In this document: piece by piece, positions 31,187-38,172 of the stretch
How positions within the stretch are numbered: position 1 is the stretch's first letter
How the letters are laid out: every line of letters starts with the position of its first letter
Origin: an uncultured Oscillospiraceae bacterium
Lineage (GTDB): Bacteria > Bacillota > Clostridia > Oscillospirales > Oscillospiraceae
Direction of reading: 5' to 3'
Assembly: GCA_934667815.1 (NCBI GenBank)
Contig: CAKUMO010000022.1
Span: 1 to 40,692 of the forward strand
DNA: 40,692 bases
Notes under the pieces: model-generated
Databases searched by the model: none
Told to the model about the DNA's origin: nothing
The model's input: only the letters and a program-made list of their open reading frames with translations
Translations under genes and position numbers: made by a program

Positions 31187-32011
31187 TTATGCCTGCATGA
31201 CTGCGGCAATCGCCGGCTCCAGCTCCTCGCAGTGCAGGCGCTCCGCCTCGCCAGCGTCGCAGGCTTTCGCCACATCCGGATCGATGGGAAGCTGCGCCAG
31301 CACGGGAAGCCGGTATTCCTGTGCCGTCTCGGCAAGATGGCTCTCTCCGAAAATCGCGTGCTTCGTACCGCAGTCCGGGCAGCGGAAGTAGCTGTAGTTC
31401 TCCACCAGACCCAGAACCGGCACCTGCATCATATTGGCCATGCGCACGGCCTTACCGACGATCATGGAGACCAGCTCCTGCGGCGAGGTGACGATAATCA
31501 CACCGTCAATGGGCAGGGACTGGAACACCGTCAGCGGCACGTCGCCCGTTCCGGGAGGCATATCCACGAACATATAGTCCACGTCGTTCCAGATGACGTC
31601 CGTCCAGAACTGCTTCACCGCGCCCGCGATGATGGGACCGCGCCAGAGCACAGGGTCGCTCGCATTGTCCAGCAGCAGATTGATGGACATGATCTGCACG
31701 CCCGTCTTGCTCACAGCGGGATACAGGCCGCTTTCGTCCGTACCGGCGCATTCGTCCACGCCAAAGGCCTTCGGAATGGACGGGCCTGTGATGTCGGCAT
31801 CCAGAATGGCCGTGCGTGCGCCGCGCCGCTGCACGGCGGCAGCCAGCATGGCCGTGACGGTGCTCTTGCCGACGCCGCCCTTGCCGGAAACAACGGCAAT
31901 GACCTTTTTGACCTTCGATCTCTCGTTCAGCGCGGCAAGCAGGCTCTCTTTTGTACGTTCGCCGCAGTTTTCGCCGCAACTCGAGCAATTTCCGCTGCAA
32001 TTTTCACTCAT
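31187..32011 (-). CDS. Mrp/ApbC/NBP35-family iron-sulphur carrier ATPase
   Basis: 274 residues. A short N-terminal cysteine cluster (CSGNCSSCGENCGE, residues 4-17) resembles the N-terminal cluster site of NBP35. The deviant Walker A VVSGKGGVGKSTVTAML, LDADITGPSIPKAFG, MPPGTGDVPLTVFQ and CPDCG (the bridging-cluster CxxC near residue 215) are all family hallmarks. It carries and delivers [4Fe-4S] clusters to apo-proteins in the cytosol. ATG at 32011 with AAAGGAG upstream. It follows the ABC-F gene by 13 bases and is the last gene of the alaS block. Confidence 0.93.
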   Translation of the reverse strand: MSENCSGNCSSCGENCGERTKESLLAALNERSKVKKVIAVVSGKGGVGKSTVTAMLAAAVQRRGARTAILDADITGPSIPKAFGVDECAGTDESGLYPAVSKTGVQIMSINLLLDNASDPVLWRGPIIAGAVKQFWTDVIWNDVDYMFVDMPPGTGDVPLTVFQSLPIDGVIIVTSPQELVSMIVGKAVRMANMMQVPVLGLVENYSYFRCPDCGTKHAIFGESHLAETAQEYRLPVLAQLPIDPDVAKACDAGEAERLHCEELEPAIAAVMQA

Positions 32012-32024
32012 GTCGGATTCTCCT

Positions 32025-33896
32025 TTATTCTTCAATCTGCGACGCGGCGGTCTCCCACTGCGTCATAAGTTCTTCCAGTTTGTTTTCCGCTTCCTCGCGC
32101 TCCGCCGTCAGGCGTACCAGCTCCTGATAGTCCGAGGAGGCGGCCTCAAGCGCACGGTCGAGCGTCGCCACCGCGTCCTCCTGCGCCGCGATCTCCCGTT
32201 CCAGACGGCGCACGAGCTTTTGCAGCTCCTTGTCCGGCATTTGCCGCGTGGGCTTGGGTGCTTTTTCTTTCTTTTCAGGCACGCGCTGCATCGCCTCGTG
32301 CTCCTTGATGGAGCGGTACTTGGCATAGCCGCAGGGAAAATCGCGGATCGTGCCGTTTTCCAGTTCCCACACGCGCGTGGCAAATTTCTCCACAAAATAG
32401 CGGTCGTGCGAGACAAAGATCAGCGTGCCCTCGTAGTCATCGATCGCGCATTCGATCCATTCGCGCGAAGCCACGTCCAGATGGTTCGTCGGCTCGTCGA
32501 GGATCAGAAGGTTGATCTTGTCATCCATCAGCATGCACAGGCGCAGACGCGACTGCTCGCCGCCGGAGAGCGTGCCGACGGTCTTGAACACGTCTTCCCC
32601 CGAAAAGAGGAACGCGCCCAGTCTGTCACGTGCAACCTGCGGCGTGCAGTTCTTCTCGTAGAGCATGGTGTCATAGAGCGTGCGCTCCGGGTGGTCGAAA
32701 TGGATGACCTGCGGAAGATAGCCATACTTGACGGACGGGCCGAAGCGGATCTTGCCCTCGCCCGGTTCCTCGCCCAGCAGCACGCGCAGGAAGGTCGTCT
32801 TTCCCGTTCCGTTGTCTCCTAAAAGCGCGATGCGTTCACCGCCCGCAACCTGCAGATCAATCCCGGAAAAGAGCGTCCGCTCGCCGAAGCGCTTGCCGAG
32901 ATTTTTGACGGACAGCACCTCGTCGCCGTGGAAGTCCTTCTGCCCGAAGCGGGCACGCAGGGTCTTTTCCTTCGTCGGGCGGTCGGTCTTTTCGATGCGC
33001 TCCATGCGGTGCTGAATGGACATTGCGCGCCGATAGAGCACGCGGTTGTTGATGCCCCAGCCCTTCATACGCTCGAGCGTGAAGCCGAGCTGCTTGAGCT
33101 TGGCCTGCTCCTGCTCGTACTGCTTAAGCTGCGTGTTGAAGCGTTCCTGTTTTTCCTGCAAATAGAATGTGTAGTTGCCGCTGTAAAATTCCGCTTTTCC
33201 CGCGCTGATCTCGATGATGCGCTCAACGACGCGGTCGAGGAAATAGCGGTCATGGGAGATGGTGAGCACCGTCCCCTTGAATTTTTTGATATACTCCTCC
33301 AGCCATTCGACGCTGCGCAGATCCAGATGGTTCGTCGGCTCGTCCAGAAGCAGAATGTCCGTCTTTTCCAGCAGCAGGCGGCCGAGATTCACGCGCGTCT
33401 TTTCGCCGCCGGAAAGGCGGTCAAACGCCTGCTCACGCATCGCGGCCGGAATGCCGAGGCCGTTGCAGATCTTATCCGTCTGCGTGTCCTGCTCGTAGCC
33501 GCCGCCGACATGATAGGCGCTGGACACGCGGTCGTATTCGTCAAGCACGGTCTTTGGCGTTGCCTCGGTCATCTGCTTTTCCAGCTCCTCCATGCGCCGC
33601 TTCAGCGCCTGTAAGGGCGCAAAGGCCGTGGCCAGCACGTCATTGACCGTATAGCCCGCAGGATAGTGCGGAATCTGCGAGATCAGCCCGAGCTTTTTGC
33701 CCGAGGCAATGACGATCTCGCCGCTGTCCGGCGTCAGCTCCCCGGTGAGCAGACGAAACAGCGTCGTCTTGCCGCAGCCGTTTCTGCCCATGATGCCGAC
33801 GCATTCGCCCTCGTGGATGTCGAAGGTCAGGCCGTCGAGCAAAATGCTGCCGACTTCAAAGGATTTGACCAGATCCTTTACCGAAATATCAACCAT
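32025..33896 (-). CDS. ABC-F family ATPase
   Basis: 623 residues with two ABC domains on one chain and no membrane helices. Domain 1: GRNGCGKTTLFRLL, LSGGEKTRVNLGRLL and DEPTNHLD. Domain 2: GDNGTGKTTFLRVLL, LSGGEQSRLRLC and DEPTNHLD. The interdomain linker (about 235-315) is helical, and a C-terminal coiled coil covers about 555-620, as in the Uup/YdiF-like branch. ABC-F proteins bind the ribosomal E site to relieve stalling; some give antibiotic resistance, but nothing here shows that. The ATG at 33896 overlaps the RNase M5 stop by 8 bases. Confidence 0.92.
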   Translation of the reverse strand: MVDISVKDLVKSFEVGSILLDGLTFDIHEGECVGIMGRNGCGKTTLFRLLTGELTPDSGEIVIASGKKLGLISQIPHYPAGYTVNDVLATAFAPLQALKRRMEELEKQMTEATPKTVLDEYDRVSSAYHVGGGYEQDTQTDKICNGLGIPAAMREQAFDRLSGGEKTRVNLGRLLLEKTDILLLDEPTNHLDLRSVEWLEEYIKKFKGTVLTISHDRYFLDRVVERIIEISAGKAEFYSGNYTFYLQEKQERFNTQLKQYEQEQAKLKQLGFTLERMKGWGINNRVLYRRAMSIQHRMERIEKTDRPTKEKTLRARFGQKDFHGDEVLSVKNLGKRFGERTLFSGIDLQVAGGERIALLGDNGTGKTTFLRVLLGEEPGEGKIRFGPSVKYGYLPQVIHFDHPERTLYDTMLYEKNCTPQVARDRLGAFLFSGEDVFKTVGTLSGGEQSRLRLCMLMDDKINLLILDEPTNHLDVASREWIECAIDDYEGTLIFVSHDRYFVEKFATRVWELENGTIRDFPCGYAKYRSIKEHEAMQRVPEKKEKAPKPTRQMPDKELQKLVRRLEREIAAQEDAVATLDRALEAASSDYQELVRLTAEREEAENKLEELMTQWETAASQIEE

Positions 33897-34479
33897 GGTT
33901 TTCTCCGTATCGACTCAAAAATTCCTCGCGCGTCATCAAAACGTTCAGCGCGTCCAGCAGTGCATTGCTGCTCATGTGCTCCGGCAGTGACAGCTCCTTC
34001 AAAAGCGCCGCGCGCTGCGCCGCGCTGTCCGTCCGGCCGGAATAGCCCGCGGCATAGAGGTCTGCCTTGACGATAGGCGCGCCGCGTTGCGCCGGGCCTT
34101 CCGAAGCCTCCGCGCCTGCATTTCGCAGCGCCTGCAGCAGGATTTCCGGCGGCATGCCCTCCACACCGAGCTTTCCCTCTTTTCCGGCGTGTGCCTTGCG
34201 CCGTTCCTTCCCGTAAACGTCCGGCACATAGGCGTGCAGCACGCCCGCCTTGGGCAAAACGCGCTTGAGATAATTGCGGATGACAAAGCCCGCGCCGTCC
34301 GAATCCGTCAGGACGATCAGGCCGCGCCGCCGCGCCGTCAGACGCAAAAGCTCTACCAGCTCCCGGTTTTTCATCACGCCGAAACCGTTCGTCTCAAACA
34401 CCGGCGCGTCCACGAGCTGCCGCAGCGCGTTCTTGTCGTATTTCCCCTCGACGACGATGGCCTGACTGAGCTTAATCAT
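33889..34479 (-). CDS. rnmV: Ribonuclease M5-type TOPRIM protein
   Basis: 196 residues. The TOPRIM domain has the catalytic Glu in AIVVEGKYDKNALRQLV and the acidic pair in IVLTDSDGAGFVIRNYLK. RNase M5 trims 5S rRNA precursors with help of ribosomal protein L18. The C-terminal half (LYAAGYSGRTDSAAQRAALL) matches the RNase M5 layout rather than DnaG. Start ATG at 34479 after GAGGAGG. It lies inside a run of genes for RNA and DNA maintenance and overlaps holA by 8 bases. Confidence 0.85.
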   Translation of the reverse strand: MIKLSQAIVVEGKYDKNALRQLVDAPVFETNGFGVMKNRELVELLRLTARRRGLIVLTDSDGAGFVIRNYLKRVLPKAGVLHAYVPDVYGKERRKAHAGKEGKLGVEGMPPEILLQALRNAGAEASEGPAQRGAPIVKADLYAAGYSGRTDSAAQRAALLKELSLPEHMSSNALLDALNVLMTREEFLSRYGENHG

Positions 34480-35521
34480 GACGCGCCTCCTCGGCAAGCG
34501 TCAAAACAAGCAGTTCCAGCAGGCGCTTGGGATCGTCATATGAGCGTTTGAGCTTGAAATCCGTCTCGCAGCACAGCAGTACCGCGCGCTCACAGAAGCG
34601 CTCCGACAGACGCCGCGCCTGCGACATGGTCTTATTCGCGGCAAAGCTCTGGAGGGAATAGAGCTTCGCCAGATCGTCCGCGGTTTTGCCCGCATTCATT
34701 AGCATCTTGGCCGCATTCAGGCGGCGCATCTGGCTGCCGATGGCTGCCAAAATGGGGATTGCCTCCGGCTGGAGCTTGAACATCACGTCCAGACGCGACA
34801 GCGCACGCGCAAAATCCCGCTGCGCCATAGCGTCCGTGATCTCGAACACGACCGCCTCGATCGTCGGCTCGGCTACGGCCTCAATATCGGCCTGCACGAT
34901 CTCCGGCGCCTCGGAATAGGCGCAGAGCTTTTCGATCTCCATGTCCAGATGCGTCATGGATACGCCGCAGTAGCGCAGCAAGAAGTCGCAGGTCTGTGGT
35001 GAGATCAGCTTATTCTTCGCGCGGAAATGCCGCACGATCCACGCCTTCAGGTCGCGCTCGCTCTGGTAGCGGAATTCCACCTGCACGGCGTTTTTCTGCA
35101 TGGCCTCCCAGAGCTTTTTCACGCGCTTGTCCGGCTTGAAGGCATCGGCGCTGTAAGTCAGAACCAGACAGCAATAGTCCGGCAGATCGGCAAGCGTCTC
35201 GGCAATCTTCGTCCGCTCCGCCTCCGGGAGCTGGAACAGATCGACGTCGTCCACCTGCACCATCGAGCGCTCGGCCATCATCGGCAGTGCCTCAATGCTG
35301 TCATAAAGGAGCTGCGCGGTCAAATTCTCCTGCGTCAGACGGTGATAGTTAAAATCCTCCGCAGGGCCGTCGAGGAGCTGCTTTCTGAGCATTCCCAGAT
35401 AATAGCGCTGTAAATAATCCTCCTCACCGGAGAAAATATAAAAACGCCCCGGCTGCTTCTGCGCGAGATCTTTTTTCAGTTGTTCATATCCCGCAGGAGA
35501 AGCCTCCGTTTTCTTAGCCAT
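34472..35521 (-). CDS. holA: DNA polymerase III delta subunit
   Basis: 349 residues, the normal HolA length. It opens the beta clamp as part of the clamp loader. Typical segments: GRFYIFSGEEDYLQRYYLGML at the N-terminus, ALPMMAERSMVQVDDVDLF, the clamp-contacting loop region, CGVSMTHLDMEIEKL, and the C-terminal collar domain with LDVMFKLQPEAIPILAAIGSQ. Starts 3 bases after the comEC stop (gap 35522-35523), with GGTAATT and AGAGG upstream. The order comEC-holA is common in Firmicutes. Confidence 0.92.
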   Translation of the reverse strand: MAKKTEASPAGYEQLKKDLAQKQPGRFYIFSGEEDYLQRYYLGMLRKQLLDGPAEDFNYHRLTQENLTAQLLYDSIEALPMMAERSMVQVDDVDLFQLPEAERTKIAETLADLPDYCCLVLTYSADAFKPDKRVKKLWEAMQKNAVQVEFRYQSERDLKAWIVRHFRAKNKLISPQTCDFLLRYCGVSMTHLDMEIEKLCAYSEAPEIVQADIEAVAEPTIEAVVFEITDAMAQRDFARALSRLDVMFKLQPEAIPILAAIGSQMRRLNAAKMLMNAGKTADDLAKLYSLQSFAANKTMSQARRLSERFCERAVLLCCETDFKLKRSYDDPKRLLELLVLTLAEEARHD

Positions 35522-35523
35522 AA

Positions 35524-37761
35524 TTACCTCTTAATTTCAATATCGCCCAGCTCGTCGGTGCGCAGCACCAGCGCGCCCGCAGTCTCGATGCGCTGCAGAA
35601 CCTCCGGTGAGGGATGCCCATAGGAGTTTTCGCCCACGCTGATGAGCACCAGCTCCGGCCGCACCGTCTGCAAAAGCGCGTTACCCGTGGAGCCTTTTGA
35701 GCCGTGATGCCCGGCCACGAGCACCTCAATATCGTGCAGCCCGTGCCGCAGCGCAAGCAGTTGCTCGGACTGCATGTCCATATCGCCGGTAATCAGTATA
35801 TCATATTCTTCCACGGACATCAATGCACTAATTCCGTCATTGTCCGTTCCACGCTTCACGGGCGCGAAAATTTGCAGCGCTCCTCCCGGAAATTCCGCCG
35901 TGACATCCTCGGTCACAAGATTCACGGACGTGCCTGCCCGCTCCGCAGCGGCGAGCACCCGCTCACGCAGACCGTTTTCGTCGGCAAGATCCGGCGCAAA
36001 GAGCGCGCCGACCCGAAGCCGCGAAAGAAGCTGCTCCGTACCGCCCGCATGATCCTCGTCATAATGTGTAAGCACGAGGAAATCGATCTGCGTTCTGCCC
36101 TGCATCAGAAGTCTCCGCGCAAGCTGCTCACCCGCATCCTCGGCATAAGCTCCGCCGCAGTCCACCACAGCCGTCATGCCTCCCGCCTGAAGCAGGATGC
36201 ACTGTCCCTGCCCGACATCGAGCATGGTATAGACAAGCTGCGCCCGCTCGGGCAGCATGGAAAAGGTCACCGCGCACGCAAGACTCGCCGCCACCGCCGC
36301 GCAGAACACGCGCTTGCAGCGGAACCGCCCGATCAAAAATACCGCAAGCATTGCATACACCGCCGCAAGCCAGAGGCAGATGTACATGCTCTGCGTATAG
36401 ACTGCCGCAAAGGGAATTTTGGAAAGCGCACGGATGACCGTGAGCACCAGCCGCACCGGCCAATCAAGGCACCATGCGGCAGCCCTTCCCAATGGCAGCC
36501 AGAGAAAGCTCAGCAGCACTCCGGTGCAGGCGCATGTAAAAAGGTAGCCGATCAGGGTCAAAAGCAGCAGATTCGTCACCGGCGCGATCAGGCTGACCGT
36601 GCCGAAATAATACGCAATGAGCGGCGTTGTGAGCACCGACGCACTCAGGCTCATGGCCTGAATGGAAAAAACGCCGCGTGCAAGGCGCGCCGGCAGGCGA
36701 TGCCGTCTGCGGAAACGCTCGGTGAGGAATCTTCTCTCCTGCCAACGCTGAAGCGGCCTTGCCCAGAGGACGATACCCGCCGTCGCGCCGAAGGAGAGCT
36801 GCAAGCTCACATCCGCCGCTGACCACGGATTTTCCAGGAGCAGAAGGAGCAGTGCGAAGCCCAACGCCGTGGGCGCGTCGTTTTCTCTGTGCACGAGGGG
36901 CGCAAGCAGCAGCATGGAATTCATCACGACCGCACGAACGACCGAGGCCGGGAAGCCCAGCATCGCCGCGAAAAAGAACATTGCCGCAAAGCTCAACGCG
37001 CTTGCAAGCCGCCGTCTGCGCAGGCATAGAAGCTGCACGAAGCCCACGATCAGCGAGACGTGCAGTCCCGAGACCGCCACAACGTGCGAAATGCCAACAA
37101 CGGACATCTGATTTTTCGTTTCATAGGAAAGCCCGCTGCGGTCGCCGGTCAAAAGCGCCCGAACGAATGCCTCGGTATCGGGTGAAAACAGCATGGTAAT
37201 TCGTTCGCGCACGCGATAGGCCGCGACGGCAGGCCAGAAGCGCACGGGAATCTTCTCTGGACGCGTGATCTCCGCTTCGCCGCGCTGTGAAGCAATCAGA
37301 CGAATGTCCCGCGAGGCAAAATAGAGATTTTCGTTTCTTCCGTCCGAAGCCATCTTCACAGAGGCAGAAAGGCTCACCGTGTCGCCCGGTTGAAGCTCCG
37401 GCACCTCCCGGAAATATACCCGCACGCCCGCGCCGTCCGTCTCCGCCTCCACATAACCGCCGCGCTCCGTGGCGGCCGGATAGGCGCAGACCGTCGCGGT
37501 CAGCTCCACGCTTTCGCCGCAGCGGGCTTCCAGCGGCTTTAATTTCAGCACCTCATAACCGTAGCTCCACAGTAAGCCGAACGCCAGTGCAAAGAGCGTA
37601 ATGCGCATTCGCTTCGCCGCCGGAACACGCCAGAACAGCAGTCCCAATGCGCACAACACCAGCACGCCCGCCGCCGGCAGCGCAAGGCGCGCCGGCAAGA
37701 GATAAACATAGGCCGCCGCTGCGGCCGCAAACGCAAAGGAAAAGATTGCAAGTTTCCGCAT
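35524..37761 (-). CDS. comEC: ComEC/Rec2 family DNA-uptake channel
   Basis: 745 residues. N-terminal DUF4131/OB-like region (about 20-190), a multi-pass Competence domain (about 205-480, GISHVVAVSGLHVSLIVGF, LGFPASVVRAVVM), and a C-terminal metallo-beta-lactamase domain (about 510-745): MLDVGQGQCILLQ, VLTHYDEDHAGG, LITGDMDMQ, VAGHHGSKGS. It forms the membrane channel for single-stranded DNA during transformation; the lactamase-like part may degrade the non-transported strand. No comEA is adjacent. ATG at 37761 with GGGGTGA upstream; a start at 37818 would add 19 residues without a ribosome binding site. Confidence 0.93.
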   Translation of the reverse strand: MRKLAIFSFAFAAAAAAYVYLLPARLALPAAGVLVLCALGLLFWRVPAAKRMRITLFALAFGLLWSYGYEVLKLKPLEARCGESVELTATVCAYPAATERGGYVEAETDGAGVRVYFREVPELQPGDTVSLSASVKMASDGRNENLYFASRDIRLIASQRGEAEITRPEKIPVRFWPAVAAYRVRERITMLFSPDTEAFVRALLTGDRSGLSYETKNQMSVVGISHVVAVSGLHVSLIVGFVQLLCLRRRRLASALSFAAMFFFAAMLGFPASVVRAVVMNSMLLLAPLVHRENDAPTALGFALLLLLLENPWSAADVSLQLSFGATAGIVLWARPLQRWQERRFLTERFRRRHRLPARLARGVFSIQAMSLSASVLTTPLIAYYFGTVSLIAPVTNLLLLTLIGYLFTCACTGVLLSFLWLPLGRAAAWCLDWPVRLVLTVIRALSKIPFAAVYTQSMYICLWLAAVYAMLAVFLIGRFRCKRVFCAAVAASLACAVTFSMLPERAQLVYTMLDVGQGQCILLQAGGMTAVVDCGGAYAEDAGEQLARRLLMQGRTQIDFLVLTHYDEDHAGGTEQLLSRLRVGALFAPDLADENGLRERVLAAAERAGTSVNLVTEDVTAEFPGGALQIFAPVKRGTDNDGISALMSVEEYDILITGDMDMQSEQLLALRHGLHDIEVLVAGHHGSKGSTGNALLQTVRPELVLISVGENSYGHPSPEVLQRIETAGALVLRTDELGDIEIKR

Positions 37762-37787
37762 AGCGTTTTCACCCCTGCCGACAGCAA

Positions 37788-37815
37788 GCAGGACGGGTGG
37801 ATTCGCCCGTCCTGC
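37788..37815 (-). terminator. Hairpin between hinT and comEC
   Basis: GCAGGACGGG (37788-37797) pairs with CCCGTCCTGC (37806-37815). On the minus strand only TTGCTG follows, so it is at most a partial terminator or an mRNA-processing hairpin between the two genes. Confidence 0.5.
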
Positions 37816-37821
37816 CATAGC

Positions 37822-38160
37822 TTAATTAAAACTGCCCAGTGTCTTGCCCCCGAGGACGTGGAAATGCAGATGCTTCACCGTCTGACCGGCGTCCGCACCG
37901 CAGTTGGTGACCACGCGGAAGCCGTCGGCAAAGCCAAGCTGCGCCGTCAGCTTGGCGATGACGGCAAAGATATGCCCGACCAGTGCGGCATTGTCCTCCG
38001 TCAGCTCCGCAGCCGAAGCGACGTGCGTCTTTGGCACGACAAGGAAATGCTGCGGCGCCAGCGGCTGGATGTCATAGAAAGCAAGGCAAAGCTCGTCCTC
38101 ATAGAGCTTCTTCGATGGGATCTCGCCCGCGATGATCTTGCAGAAAATGCAGTCATTCAT
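37822..38160 (-). CDS. hinT: HIT-family nucleotide-binding hydrolase (HinT)
   Basis: 112 residues. The N-terminal DCIFCKIIAGEIPSKKLYED includes the zinc-type CxxC, and the catalytic triad motif is TVKHLHFHVLGGK (HxHxH). It hydrolyses nucleoside phosphoramidates such as AMP-lysine. ATG at 38160 with AAGGAG 8 bases upstream; that ribosome binding site begins inside the alaS stop codon (TAAGGAG). HinT next to alaS makes sense, because HinT clears aminoacyl-adenylate by-products of tRNA synthetases. Confidence 0.95.
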   Translation of the reverse strand: MNDCIFCKIIAGEIPSKKLYEDELCLAFYDIQPLAPQHFLVVPKTHVASAAELTEDNAALVGHIFAVIAKLTAQLGFADGFRVVTNCGADAGQTVKHLHFHVLGGKTLGSFN

Positions 38161-38172
38161 TGATAAAACTCC